From: Liolophura sinensis
Lineage: Eukaryota > Mollusca > Polyplacophora > Chitonida > Chitonidae
NCBI RefSeq assembly: GCF_032854445.1
Contig: NC_088303.1
Coordinates: forward strand, 5,649,501-5,713,500
Direction of reading: 5' to 3'
DNA length: 64,000 nt
Notes under the pieces: generated by a model
What the model was told of the DNA's origin: nothing
The model's input: only the letters and a program-made list of their open reading frames with translations
The model's database searches: none
Position numbers and translations under genes: made by a program
Shown here: positions 45,401 to 61,100 of the stretch, piece by piece
Layout: each line of letters begins with the position of its first letter
Numbering within the stretch: the first letter of the stretch is position 1

Positions 45401-48400
45401 AATCACCTCTAAACAAAGCCTAGGATATTAATTAAGCACTGTTAGCTGCGAGATAGAGTTGCCGATGTCAGGGGCCATACTGTTAGTCTGTTACCCAATA
45501 TCTCACTTCCCAACAGGGCCATGCATCAACCTGCCAACTAGACTCTTCCTGTCTGATCTGTGTACAGCGACATAATCCAGGTGCAAATTAGCCAGAAATT
45601 GACTCTTAACAAACAGAAGATAACAAGTTTTTCCTGTTCATATCAGTGCATCAAAAGTAATCAAGGGTACATAGATAGATCAAATTCTTCCTCTTTCACA
45701 CAATGCACATACCCATACATGTAATGACTACCCATTTATATGATTTTATAAACATTTAGCACTTTTCACTCCTGAATAAGGAAGACAAGTCATAGGCGCA
45801 GTGATAAAAAATAATTTCTGACTTTGATGCTCTACATTTTATTTTACACTTACTGTACTGGGCTTAATAAGATTTTGTCTATGTCAGACTATAAAGGTGC
45901 ACATTTTGCCTGATTTCTATTGGTCTCAGACTGGTGTTTTGGGCTTTGTTTGGAAGGTGCATGTGTGGTGATATTCTACGGGGAAAAGATTCATGATAAA
46001 AACTAATATTTCATGACCTTAATTTACCTTTAAAATGGACATTCTTGCACAAATTTTTAAGGCACGCCCAGAGAGTACAATACACACTGTGCCTGAACAA
46101 GGTAACACTTAAATGTAGAGCATATGCCTCGCACTATTCAGGATAGATTGTATCGAAGTACATGTAGCATAAACGTAGATAAATTTGCATAAACACTGCA
46201 GCTGGGGGAAGCAAAAGCTTGTGAGAATTTGTTAAAATCTGTTTCCCAAGGTAGAATTTATAATTCACTAATTCGAATACATATATATTAAATGCGTGTA
46301 TAAACAATTAGGCATGCTTCATTTGAGTACAATTTCTTAAATTTCATTCTAATAGCATGTATGACAATCCCACATGTTTAATAATCAATTTACAGTATGC
46401 TGATGTTGGGGTAAATGATTCTATAAATGCAATGCAATCAAATGGGTGCCATACCATCTATTTCCATGAATGCCTGGAAATCGTATCATTTTTCCTCAAA
46501 GCTGACTAACAACTGACACAAACACAAGGTTCAAATCCAACGGTTACTACACATAGGTGGGCTGCATCCTTAAGTCAGAAGGGAGGATACTACATGTATG
46601 GCACAGTGATGTCCTCAAGGCTCAGCTTGGATTCCTTCATGGTGCTTAAGTGAAATGTAATGTTAATATACAGGTAACTACACAAACCCTTAAGCAAGTC
46701 TTTGCCAGTAACATTTACATGCATTATAGGCAGAAATACAACTGGTTCAGATACCTGGTTGCAAACATCGCTAGCTATTTAGAAACAAAATGCATGAGCC
46801 ATAAAACAAAGTAGGACTAAATCCAAGCAGAGTACAGACATTCTACTGTAAGAAGAATCAGTAATATGCACAGAAGGTACATGTACTGTAGATGTGTAGC
46901 ACAGAAGGTACATGTACTATAGATGTGTAGCACAGAAGGTACATGTACTATAGATGTGTAGCACAGAAGGTACATGTACTGTAGATGTGTAGCACAGAAG
47001 GTACATGTACTACAGATGTGTAGCACAGAAGGTACATGTACTATAGATGTGTAGCACAGAAGGTACATGTACTATAGATGTGTAGCACAGAAGGTACTAC
47101 AGATGTGTGGTAATACAGCACTGGTCATATCTGTTCATCTATGGAAAGACCTGATGTAATCTAACATGTAACATCATAATACTGTCTAGAATGAATTATG
47201 TAAGGAACAGCTCAATACATGCCTGTCCATATCCACATAATGACCTCAACTGAATTCATCAACAACATTTTGTTCATCAATCTCAAAATTCTTTTCTATA
47301 TGCAGAGCTTAATCCCCACTGAAATTTCTTTCTTTACAAAAACACAGATGGCAAATTTATTTATGAGCACTTATTTATAAAGTGCATCAAACTTACATTG
47401 ATGTGAAAAATGAAAAACAAAAAATTCAAAACAAAAAATATAAGTGTAAGCAGAAATTCCGTAGAAATGATAAGCAAGACCATTTTTAAATTACATATAC
47501 TCTTTTTCAGATGCTGCAGCCATACGATGGTCTTTATATGGATCATACATGTACCCACTATGTAACACATGTGATACGAGATTTTCTCCTTTTATCAGAC
47601 ATTCTAAGCTTTGTGGAATTACAAATGTAATGTCTACTAACACACAAACATATGCAAGTACTGTAGAATACTTTCAACCTGAGCTAAAAACAATGCTTGT
47701 GATGGAACAATAATCTGTGATGTAATTTTAACTGACACACCAGTGGTCTGTAAAGCTTACATTTATACAATGGAAACATTTGGCTGCATTTTGCTCATAT
47801 ATTTTGACTTTATAGGCTTACATGTACATGTTGATGTTAGTGTTTTCAATGTACATGTACACATGCAGTTAATGACCTAAAATTACTTCCACAACTAAAC
47901 AGCACATTTCACCTGATTCTGAGAATTCTGTTGTTCTTAGATGGTTGTTTTGATGTCTTATGACTAGACTAGATATCCTACTGGCAAAAATTAGGTTTCA
48001 CCTTCAAAATATTACCTGATGACAATTTTTACCAGTACCTAGTCAAGTGCAATTTTTGAGACAACATGTTAGGTGATCTATCATCCATGTACATGTATCT
48101 ATGTTCATCTTGCAAAATTTGAACTAAAAATAAATCCTACAACCACATCAAAGGCCAGACTGACTTAGGACAGGATAGGTTTTTTGTTTGTCTGCAAGGC
48201 TAGAGTGGCCATTAACAGCATACATGAAACTCAATTTAACTGATCAACACATAAGAAAACCGACAAATGTAAATCAAAACCATGACTACGTAATCCACAA
48301 TTCCCACAATATTACTGTAATTCTTCAACTTTTTCACATGTTTGCAAGCTTTTTATTCAAGCATATTCTCAAGACATTATTCTGTGTTGACTGATAAAGT

Positions 48401-51400
48401 TATACTTTTTGTGAAGTCCTGAAATCTAACCAATGTACTTTTGTCTTCAAAATCAAGTTAAAAATGTGCATAAATTGCACTGAAAGTTGATCTTTCATAT
48501 GTGAAAAGGTTGATGAACTAGGGTATACTGGTAGATTATCATGTTCATTTGCTGTACTAATTATTACAATAATTCCTGGCCAAATGCTGCTTCTTAATCT
48601 GGGTGTAAAAGTGTTACAATAAATATATAGCTTTATGCCAAAATGTGCAACTAACAATCTACTGGTAATCACAAATAATACCAAACTTATAGCATACTTC
48701 ACCTACTGTAATCGTGAACCTTTTCAACCACTGAAGCACTTTTTTCAATGGAAACTATGCACACAATTATTGAACTGTTGAATTATGAATATGGCACTAA
48801 AAATGATTTGTTTGTGTCATTAAAGATGCAAGCTTCATAAAACTGTGCAAACTACTTCTTTCAACCCGCACAGTTCTCTCAGAATGTTTCAAAATATTGG
48901 TCACAGAGGCAGTTGAAAAGGTTGAAGAGTTGGGGTATGACATAATAAATCCGCATCAACAGATATGAAATTTTAGGCTTGTATTCAAGTTTCTTTTTTT
49001 TTTTTTTTTTTTGGTTCCTTTGCTTGAACTTGCCTTCATTTTCTGTACAAACATTAAGTAACAACTGTTCAGTTTATTTTAGGCGACTTTTGTTCACTGC
49101 TAACACAATGTGATGTAATGTAGGGAGAAACAGAAACTTTCGCCTCAAACGTGTGACTTCCACAAACATCCTGCAAGTTATGCCAGGACCACGTGATAAC
49201 TTTGGTGCGCAGTTTTGTTATCTGAAATTACATGCACGTAAATATACATGTATACCTTAAGCATATAGCTGAATCATGCTCTACTCAACACTACATGTAC
49301 ATTACTACATTTTATATGTAGGGCCAAGGTTAAGGGTGAGAGCATATTGCTCACCCAGTTCTGGCTGACAAGCTTTAGACAATTTGTGCTGTCTAACCAA
49401 ACCAGCCACAGGCAAAAATGTTCTGTCAACCAGCTCCTAAATGCATAAGGTAAACGGAAGATAGCAGACATACTCAAACAAGAGAATTACATGTACAGTG
49501 CATATGCACTGGTCTGTTCTAAGCAATTATTTCTCCTTAATGGTTGATTCAATGATACCACACAAGAACATCTTACTTTCATTTTTCAAATAAATAATGG
49601 AGGTCAGTTTAGTGAGTTGAAGAGACTGCAGCACCTGCAGCCGACTGAAAGTTTTATAACCAGCTTTGACAAGTAACTTGACAACCCATCCCTCAGAACT
49701 CAACACCAGTTATTTGTCCAATGAATAGAAGACCATCACCTATCAGTCTCTATCTACCCTCTTGTCCTTTAAAAATGATCCTTGGGTCTATTTTACAGGT
49801 TTCAATGCCAATAATAGTAAGAAACAGTTCAGTGAAAAAATTTTAAAGTGTTACAAAATATCACTGTTCTAACAATTCATTGAATCACTTTTCATGCTTA
49901 GAACATATACTGATGTCATACTTAACAATCTTTTTAGCTGTGTCAGTAGGTGACACATATACTGTGTCTTCCTATGGCAGAGTCCGCTCTGTACATGTGA
50001 ATATGTATAAATGAAATCAGAGCACCCAGACAGAATATTACCTGTAAATGTACAAGATAAATACATATACATGTATATTGTATGTGTGATAACCAGAATC
50101 AATGGGTTATTTTGTTCTTAAACTTGTTTCTAAGATGACTGGACTTCTCCAGTAAGACAGTCCACTAGAGCTCTAACATTCCATTCATTCAGAACATAAA
50201 AGCCTTTACTACATGTCTAAGATCAGTACTAAATGGTGGTCAGGATCATATTACAAGTAAGCAGTGAGGCTAAGAGTAGGCTCCATTGTACATTGTGAAT
50301 TGTACTCAGTGAATGCACTTTTCTTGTAAACAACTTACATTCTTTGATGTTTATACTTGTCCACACAAAAGTCATGTACTAAACTTAAATTACCAAAGTG
50401 TGGTGGTTTATTCTGACACACACTCCTGCTTTGCTTCATCCATAAAAGTAAAATACTCTTGAGTTTGATGATTTAACACAAAGCATATAAATAATAAAAC
50501 AAACACAGCACACAACACCAACCAATGTACATGTATAGCACATGTGCGTACAAGTACATGTAAACAACTCTGACATGTGCACTACACGTTTATGAAACCA
50601 TAGCAATAACGCTACAGAGAACTTATAGATGGTAGGTTACGTGTAGTAATGTTTACAAAAGATACATGTACATGTAGTCATGTAGTTCACATTGCATGTG
50701 TATGTACACACTTCCACGCTCAGCGTGATTTAATGACAAAGGTGACCCCCAGGTATCAAAATACCACTGACACTTTCAGGATGTGGGATAAAAATACAAC
50801 ACAATCCGTTCAATCAACAGGCTTTAAAAATGCAATGCCGATCATAGCCATGAGCAAAATACATAAATGTACTAGTATTACAGTAAATTTCTGAAAGCAG
50901 TAATATTAAAATATGTATGAAACAAGGTGGGGTGAGTGTGGTTAAGTGTGTTGACAGCATGGCTCCCCGCTGACAAATCTAATCAGTCAGGCTTTCTTAT
51001 TTTACCCCTTTACATCGTTTGATTGTATCAATTTTAGCTGATAGGGCCAAGGTACTTATTTTAATATCAGTGTGAAGTTGTTTAGTAGTGACGATGACTA
51101 ATGCGTTAAAATGTTTTGTGCACTGTATTTATATACAAGCACATATATGTAAACGTATGTACATGCATAGCGGAACTAATAAACAACGACACAGTTTATA
51201 TATAAGGGAGCAGGCTGAAATGACCAGTATCTGTCAAGCAGTTTATACACAGGGAACAAGCTGAAATGACCAGTGGCTGTCAAGCAGTTTATACACAGGG
51301 AACAGGCTGAAATGACCAGTATCTGTCAAGCAGTTTATACACAGGGAACAGGCTGAAATGACCAGTGGCTGTCAAGCAGTTTATACACAGGGAACAAGCT

Positions 51401-54400
51401 GAAATGACCAGTGGCTGTCAAGCAGTTTATACACAGGGAACAGGCTGAAATGACCAGTATCTGTCAAGCAGTTTATACACAGGGAACAGGCTGAAATGAC
51501 CAGTGGCTGTCAAGCAGTTTATACACAGGGAACAGTCTGAAATGACCAGTATCTGTCAAGCAGTTTATACACAGGGAACAAGCTAAAATGACCAGTGGCT
51601 GTCAAGCAGTTTATACACAGGGAACAGGCTGAAATGACCAGTATCTGTCAAGCAGTTTATACACAGGGAACAAGCTGAAATGACCAGTGGCTGTCAAGCA
51701 GTTTATACACAGGGAACAGGCTGAAATGACCAGTGGCTGTCAAGCAGTTTATACACAGGGAACAGGCTGAAATGACCAGTGGCTGTCAAGCAGTTTATAC
51801 ACAGGGAACAGGCTGAAATGACCAGTGGCTGTCAAGCAGTTTATACACAGGGAACAGGCTGAAATGACCAGTGGCTGTCAAGCAGTTTATACACAGGGAA
51901 CAGGCTGAAATGAACAGTGGCTGTCAAGCAGTTTATACACAGGGAACAGGCTGAAATGACCAGTGGCTGTCAAGCAGTTTGTACACAGGGAACAGGCTGA
52001 AATGACCAGTGGCTGTCAAGCAGTTTATACACAGGGAACAGGCTGAAATGACCAGTGGCTGTCAAGCAGTTTATACACAGGGAACAAGCTGAAATGACCA
52101 GTGGCTGTCAAGCAGTTTATACACAGGGAACAGGCTGAAATGACCAGTGGCTGTCAAGCAGTTTATACACAGGGAACAGGCTGAAATGACCAGTGGCTGT
52201 CAAGCAGTTTATACACAGGGAACAGTCTGAAATGACCAGTGGCTGTCAAGCAGTTTATACACAGGGAACAGGCTGAAATGACCAGTGGCTGTCAAGCAGT
52301 ATATACACAGGGAACAGGCTGAAATGACCGGTGGCTGTCAAGCAGTTTATACACAGGGAACAAGCTGAAATGACCGATGGCTGTCAAGCAGTTTATACAC
52401 AGGGAACAGGCTGAAATGACCAGTGGCTGTCAAGCAAACACTTATGTATTACACGTATGATTTCCTCCATGTACAATTACCTACAGTGTATTGCTCTCGT
52501 ATTACACTACATACATGCACATGTCCATTCAGCCTTACGGAAACGCTTTACTTCAGAAGAAAATTAGACATACAAATATGTGAGTATTAATTGAAGCAAC
52601 AAAGAAACAGTGTTCTAAATAGTAAGTCAAGTAAAAAGCATAGTTTAGCACACATTTGCAGACGGAATCCTACATGAGGCATGCATCAAGTATGGAGTAA
52701 GTCCTCGCATGCATGTCCTATTTTCTGAACGATGAAATATCCGCGGCTACATGCAAGACGTCATGCGTGAAAACCAAGACGTAATCAGGCCAACAAATCT
52801 CTCTTCTACTTCAACCAGTGATCTACTTTTAGATGAAATAACTGAACACATTTACCTCACCCTGTATATCATGTTGCCACTCTCCACTAAATACTCATGC
52901 ATTGTAGTGATGAAGATCGGCATGATCAGTCATATTACTAATTGAAAGTCTGTCAGATAAGTCATACTTATCAGGTACATGTATGTGAATATTCCCACAC
53001 ATGTACCATGTTCAATTTAATACAGAAAAGGGCCATACCTAGAACCTGTTTAGTTCTGGGCACCCAAACTAATAAAGTTGTATTAAAACATGTAAACTGA
53101 ACACAAATATTATGGTTTACCAACAAAAAGTTTAGTTTCATACAACTTTCATTCATTCATTCACAGAATTAAAAGCTCTCAGAAAGCATCAATTTGAGTT
53201 GCACAGTCTAAAAACTTTAACGCACGTTCACAATGTCATACATAATTTTACTGTCATATGATGACCAGGAATCATTAGGTTGTGTACATATATTATCTCT
53301 TTGTGGTAGGGCGAGTCCATGACGCCAAAGTACTGAAGTATCATGTCAAAGACACCAGACATGACACCACCCAGTTAAATTATACTGACACTGGGTAAAC
53401 CAGTCATGTTTCCTTGCTCCTACCTCTCAATGATGAGTGCCAAAGTGAAGCAGCAGAAAATACAGTCTTTTTAGACTTCAATTTTACAGTCTTTACAGGC
53501 TTCTCGACTTCAAGGTGGACTTCAAGGTCTAACCATTGGGCCACCAAAGCAAAATGTTAGGCTTGTACAGTGCATTGTAAGTACAGGTACAAGCACCACC
53601 AAAACATGAGTACTGTATTCATTAACACTGTCTGCAGGCCTGTAATATACATGTACATACATGCTTGCTGTGCAGTCATTTCAATCACAGCATTATGTAT
53701 TCACAAATATGTGATATTTGGTTTGGAAGAAAAGGTTAGATAAACAATAAATTCCACTGAAAAAGTGCTTTAAAGGCTCAAAAGGATGAAGATTTACAAT
53801 ATGTACATGTACATGTGAAAGAACATGTATGTATATAAAACTGGAGAAAAAAGTATTGAGTACCACTTATAATAAACAAAGTACAACTTTCAAGGCAAGC
53901 ATTTAGAGTCGTTCTTTGATGTAGATGTACATGCATGTCACAGATCACAACTCCAAATCCTCCATGCTACTGTAGCAGTGATCCATGCTCATACTCTTTC
54001 TTTACTCATTCTTTTTTTGTATCTAACAAATACACAAAAAAAGAAAAGAAAAAAAAAGTGTGCATACCCTGTTATCAGACAGAGCAACCTGTCTAGAGAA
54101 GATACCAGGGTCTGAGGCAGTGTTAATTGGTGCAATCTCCGTATACACAGATTAGGGCTGATAAAACCGCCATGGTGGACAGGAACCAGTCAGCCACTTC
54201 ATTAGGATCTCCACAACCACAATATAAATAGGTGAACAGCTCCAAATGACCTATACCTCAACCTGGGTACTGCACAGGCATAGCCTGTCCCTCATGCAGG
54301 GGAACTGCCCTTAGCCCTGCCTTGTTTACAAACCTAATACTTCCAACACTAAGCAGATAGTTAAGTTCATTTGGGTGGTTGCTCTACATGTAGTTCATTA

Positions 54401-55091
54401 CCTATTGGGCTGATTGCGGAGACTTGATAAAGTATTACCTTCAAATCCATGATTTACTACCTAACAAGAGGACTGAAAAGACAATTTGTATCCACGCGTA
54501 GGACATGTAGCAGAATAGGATTAAAACAAGACTACAGTTCATAAATCCTTTAATTCTTCACTCATATGATGCAGTCAGCTTAATGGGTGGTGAAAACCTT
54601 GTCCTCAGTGCATCATAACTGCCAGGTACCTGACAAATCAGCTTGATGAACAAGTCTGATATCAAGCCAACTTACATGTATATGTACACAAGTAACGGCA
54701 CAAAACAGCATGTGCATATGAAATTTAGTAGTAGTGACTTACAATTAAATCTCTCTACTTCCAATTAGAAAGTCCTATTAGCACAATGTAGACATCATTA
54801 TTCTGCAGTGATGATCTTGATCAAATCTCTTCCCAAATCAATGACCTGTACATGGACAGACACCTGCAGGGATTAACCATGGCTCATTTTCTCAGGAGAC
54901 ATTTTATACCTCTCTGAAAGTTCACGCACAAAGATCAAAGGAAAATCCTGTATCAGAAATCTGAGAAACTTTCCATAGCAGTGCACAAAATCAATACATA
55001 CAGACAGATGTATAATACATGTATGTCTGAATCTGCTAACTACAAACATGTACGCCGATAACCGTGCCAGTTAAATGTATAACAATATTAC

Positions 55092-55148
<57 letters not shown>

Positions 55149-58100
55149 TCATGTACCGTCATGTATCAGTGTTACCTCACATAAAACAAAATGTTGTTCA
55201 AGAACCTATATTTCTAATGTCCTATATTTTCCAACACTCTGAAGCGCCATTTGCACTAAGTATTTTTGTGGGACTTTTTTGTGGCCTTAACTGGTTTATT
55301 GCAAACACATAATGGAATATGACATAACAATGAAAGACAATGCACTTTCAAAGACTGTCCAAAACAATCTCTTTTTCATGGACTTTCAAGATGCTGACAC
55401 CTTCTGAACAAAATGGGACCAGTGGGGACCCTGTTGTATTGTAGAGAATGGTCTATAACCGCAAAAATAATGATGTTGTTGAAGCAAACATATATTATGC
55501 ACTTAAGGACACATACATGTACTTCATATGCACCCAGTCCATGTGATACATGTGGGATGACAGACTAAAATTTTTATTGAAGTACCAGTACATGTACACA
55601 TGCATTAAATGGCATTAAGCCCATTCCAGTTGCACACCCACTGAATCAGAAATTTAAAGAATGTAAACAAACACTTAGTAATTGTTTTGAGAATGAATAC
55701 TTTGATCTTAGCTGTGTGAATTTCAGTGACCAACAGGTTTGGACAATTACCTGTCACAACAAGCACGTATTCAGACTGCTACACTTGACTAGACACCCAC
55801 TGCACATGTGCAAATGAAGGAATAATTTATTTATTTGTTTGGTGTTTTGCGCCATACCCAAGAATATTTCACTTATATGACGGCGGCCAGCATTATGCTG
55901 GGAGGAAATCGGGCAGAGCCCAGCGAAAACCCACAACCATCCACAGGTTGCTGTCAGACCTTCCCACTTACGGCTAGAGAAAGCCAGCATGAGCTGGACT
56001 TCAACTCACAGCGACCGCATTGGTGAGCTAGCAAGCTAACCACTTGAGCGACGGAGGCCCCTTGATTCAAAGAAGGGGCTGGTTGTAAACCTGTACACAG
56101 TGGATGATAAATAGAGGAAACCAATTCGTACAATGTAAGGCGGGGCTGTCAAATGACGCCACGTTAAAGGCAAACTAAACGAAGTAAAGATTTTGTGATA
56201 ATATGTTAAACTGTTGCGCTGTTTTCTATGGGCTATTTTAAACCCATAGTTTAAATTCACCACTGGTATCATACTAACTGTTATATTTAATGAAACATAA
56301 ATGAAAGAAACTACTAATAGCATGGTGTGCATCTTTGTACATGAACATCTGCTGAGAGTCTGAAATTCACTACAGACAATCGCTTCCAGACGTTTCAAGT
56401 GTTTAAATGTACATGTGCATGTAGGAAAAAGGCTATAACTGCAATTCTGACCAGTGTTGATTTTCAGGCATTCAAGTACAGGTATACACAAGCAAATACA
56501 CCGGTTGGGTCTATAGTTAGGCCATGATCAGTTGGTTATAAATGCGTTTCAACTCTTCTGCAGACTTAACCTGTGTTTCCACAGACTTGCGATTGCTATT
56601 CTTTGACACATTCATTAAATTGTTACCATGGCCCATGCATTTCCATGTGCCTGTATGGTGCTATTTCTCCACAAATCTACCAGCAATAAATCCTCGTCCG
56701 ATGCACTAAAAATGGGACATTTCCATGTGTTAATGCATGCATTAAACATTGTTGGTGGAAATATTCCAGTGCATTTATATAATTCCTATTTGGACAAGTA
56801 ACTGCAGATTGAACTGCATGTCCATGGAAACACAGTATTAGGATTGTGTGTTTTTGAACTCCATACCTTTCTCATGTAAACATTTTTCCAGACAAAAGTA
56901 CACTTGTTACCCATGTCAAAAATTTCCCAACACTTCAATATTGACATGATTTTTAGAGCTTCTTGAATTAGACTTTCACCATTAGGATACTAGAGCTTGT
57001 GTGTAAATTTACGCCCATTTATGATGCCTCTTGGTATGGCCACACAAGCATAGGTAAGTGCCTAAGTTCAGGTCATTGACAGGAAATGGGTGAGCAACTA
57101 TGCCATGTGATTGTGGGTTAGCTCCTAACAGACTGGTGTCTAGTTACCACTACATCCTCCTGCCAAGGTGTGACCAGGTCACCCCAATCACAATAGCCTA
57201 TCAATTATTCAACTGACACCCACAGAGATTACTATCACTGGATGACTAATACACAGGTTTCCAGCTTACAAACAGACACAAACTCACCCTAAACATCACA
57301 TACTGGAATTAATTCTTCTTTATACTCCAATATGTAAGTGCATGTTGTGAAATTGTTACCTGCAGATAGTACTCCTTACAGCCATTACACTGTAGACTAG
57401 AACCTCCATAATTTCATTCTGTTGCTGGAGGAACATCTGCATCATACAGATGAACCAACAGATCATATACTACAACATACAACCTGTAGTCTAGTGCTGC
57501 ACCTGTAGTTGGCAACCAACAATACTGTATAAATATCATTCATCACCCATGAATTACATAGTCACGGATAACTTGGGTTGGCCTAAAGTCTGGAGTGATA
57601 AATCAGACCAGACCTGAGAGTAGTTGGTTATGCATATAAAGTCGCCTTAAAACAGATACTACTGTCTGAACATCTATCAATGCAACACAGTCAAATAGTG
57701 CACTTCTCTCCAGAAAAATACAGTATGTTGCAATTCAGCTTACTTTCAGGCCTATTTCTTGGACTGACTAAAGTAAACATGGAACCTAACAATTCATCTC
57801 TCAGGATATTAACACAAACCTAAGAGCAGAACATCTAACATGTATGAAATACAGTACATATGCAAGTCAACTACTTAAATATTACATACCCTAATTCTTA
57901 AACCTGTTCAACCACCCCTGCAACCATTATTTACAGGAGTATGGGGTTTTACAGAAATAATTTTCTGTCTCTCAGGACAGCAACTAGACTTCCTCTGTCC
58001 AATTCATCAACAGGTGCTTGCCAAGACTATACAGCTTGGTATTTTACTGCCACCCACCCAGTTAAACAGTCACCACACCCTAACAGCTCTTCCCACTGAT

Positions 58101-61100
58101 GGCACCAGTACTCACTCCCATGTGTTTACTTAACCTCACCACCCCATCCCAGCCTGACAGCCCGATGACCAGCAGGAGATAGCCCCTTAGGTCAGCCTGG
58201 TCATGTAAGACACTGGGATGGGCAGGGGTTAAAACCAGCACAATATCAAGTCAGATCAGGACCAGGTCATGCTTGAATGACCATCCTTATGTACAGCATG
58301 TACATGAATACATATCAAGGATTTATGTAGGTATATAATATATATATATGTAGTCACAAGTCCATTTTCACAGGTTATGAGCATGTATAACATGGCTGAA
58401 CTGCATGCACATACACATAAATCATGAAAATTGACACATAAGCTCATGTACAGTGCTTTGTAACTTGAAATGCACAATTTGAAAGAGCTTCAGGAAGATT
58501 AAGGTATCCGTACACCAATGTATCAGCCGATGATTGTCCTAGTTTAGTTGGCACTAGTACTTAAAATGCCACCACCAAAGTTGGTGACAGACCCAAAACG
58601 AGCCATCACATTTGCGTGTGAACCCAATGACCACATCTACTAGCCACTGTACACTGCATGAGAGAACATGCACAGCAGAAAAGTACACAGGAGAATTCTG
58701 AGATGTAACTATTTTACACTTTTGTTTTTACTTTGTTCAGTTTAAAATTACATGCGTATGTGTTAAAATTAATTATTGTAATTAATGAAGAGTTCTTTGA
58801 TGCTGCAAAGGTTGGGGCTAAATTGTATGTAAGTATGTGTAAATGCCTTTACACATAATGTTAAATTTGTCATATAAACATATGTAATATAACAGGCTTA
58901 TCTAGATCTATACTTTTCCTGTGCATGAACTAAAATAAGTGGAGTCAGTCATGCGCCAAAGCATGTCACTTACAATGAATGTGTGTAATATATTACATGT
59001 ACATCTGCACATTGGAGAGGCTGTCTTTTTAGAAACAATAGACTCCGTACATTCTACACAGATGACCCAAAAATACTTTTCTGAACATGACCTTTACAAC
59101 GTTGTATATACCACACCATATTGTTTTTACTCTATTAGCCTGTAAGGACTATAAAGTACTCCACAAGGTGACTTACAAGATCTTTAACTTCACATTTCAC
59201 CATAGTCAGAAAATTTATTGTTCTATGTAAACAAAGATAATGTGTAGGGGAATGCAGGGGAGTGAGGGCTATATGTATCCAGCAATTTGTCCACTGAGCT
59301 ATTTATCGTGTAAGGCGGTGTTAGGTATATATAAATGTGTAAGGGAAAGTTTGCAACGATATACACATGTACAAAACACTGGTAAAATAACATACTGGCA
59401 GCCATTTCTGTGACAAAATTGTACCAACTGAGTTAACACTTCTCCTATCCTAGGAGAAAAGCCTGGTAAATGTGAGGACAAACATGTACATGTACAGTCC
59501 TGGTAATGCTGTACATGTAGCTTGGCGCTCTGCCAAAGTGTTGACTGAGCTATGGGCAAAAACACAACAGAACAAACTTAGCATATCATGTAACATTATC
59601 CTACTGAATGACAACATCATGGGTGTACACATACATGCATATCAGATTTGCACAGGTCATTCAATCCCCTATCGATCTATTTATTTATTTCATTATAATT
59701 TACCTCAATGAAATCAAGAAATTTTAACTTAAGACCTTGGCAATGAGGGTTCCTTCATTCTAAATATTTTAAATCGTATGGCTATTAGACTTACAGGATG
59801 TTGCAATCTATGTAGGGTCTAACTAAACATTTACATAGAGAAAAAAAAGGATTTGTTTTTTCACACTCCAATGATCAAGCTATCATGCTACAGTGTTTCA
59901 CAGTATTTGGTATATTATTTTCTGTACAAGGCTACAAATCTTGAAATTTGTGCACTGCTAGTTTGTCAAGTTCAAAAAACCTTGAGAGCTACATGTTGAA
60001 TCAGACTTACCTTTTCGTAGCACCATTAGCCTAAGTAAGGGCTGTGCCATTGACAAGGCCTTTTTCAGGTTATCGTCATTGTTAATAGGTAAAGGATCCC
60101 CATGAATTGGATCGGTATAAGTGATGACAAAGGGAATCTGCTGTAGTCGGTGCAATGTTTCCACAAGCGTACAGAACTCATCATACTTGTTCACTTTGGC
60201 TTTGTCAGCAGAAAAACGACGAAACTCTGCGTAAAACTGTCAACAGAAAAGAGGACAATAAATATATACATGTATATTTGATAATAAGGATAGCGAAAAC
60301 AATACAAAAGCGAGGGGTTGAATGAAGCAGGCATATTCAGAAGATGATGGTTCTAAAACTGTAATTATTCTTATGAGTGGATAATTTTTATTTGATTTAT
60401 TGATTGGTGTTTTACGCCATAATCAAGAATATCTCACTTATATGACAACAACCAGCATTATGGTGGGACGAAACCAGGCAGAACCCGTTGAGAAATCCAC
60501 GACCATCTGCCTGTTGCTGGCAGACTTTCCCACGTACGGCCGAAGAGGAAGCCAACATGAGCTGGATGTGAGCTCACAGTGATCGCATTGGTGAGATGCT
60601 GCTCGTCATTACGCTGCGCTACAGCGCTAACCAACTAAGCCACAGAGGCCCCTACCTATGAGTGGATAATGGCACTCATCTTGTACATGGTAAACCTCTT
60701 CATTTAACACCATAGTCAAAGAAGCCATACTTGGATTCAAACACAAATTGATACCGCTGTACTGATCATGGTTCTGACGGTCGGAGCTAGTCATCACTTT
60801 ACCCCTCTGAGCCAGTAAGAGACGTGAAATTTTAGAGTACAGCAAAAAGTGGATGCTGATACCTAAATGGAAGTGCATATCTTTGTGTTCATCAACAAGA
60901 ATCAGCTGAATGTACATGCATACAAAATTTAGTGCTCAGGTTGAAATACAGACATATAGGAACCAAAAGTCCTCAATTTCTGATTTAGAGATTAAATTTC
61001 TGTGTAAGATCCTAAATAATTGGATGAATCCAACTATACTGTGTATACTGTGTATAACAAGTGGCCAAACTTGAAATGAACTAGATGAATGGCTCCTCAA

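Larger units (their letters stand above)
42451..60010 (-). other. PAR-6 intron 2 (17.6 kb)
   Basis: Spans PB1 to PDZ exons. Apart from the listed minisatellites, SINEs and dispersed repeats, it is AT-rich and strewn with TACATGTA-type palindromes. No internal exon with a PAR-6 counterpart was seen; the two flanking exons join directly in phase 1. Confidence 0.85.

Noticed and set aside
46817-47068. 83-codon minus-strand frame with repeated [12 protein letters not shown]
   Set aside because: All three frames of the 31-bp minisatellite are open, so it reads through by chance.
56036-56491. 151-codon minus-strand open frame
   Set aside because: Runs into the head of a SINE, has no recognisable domain, and its flanks lack splice context.
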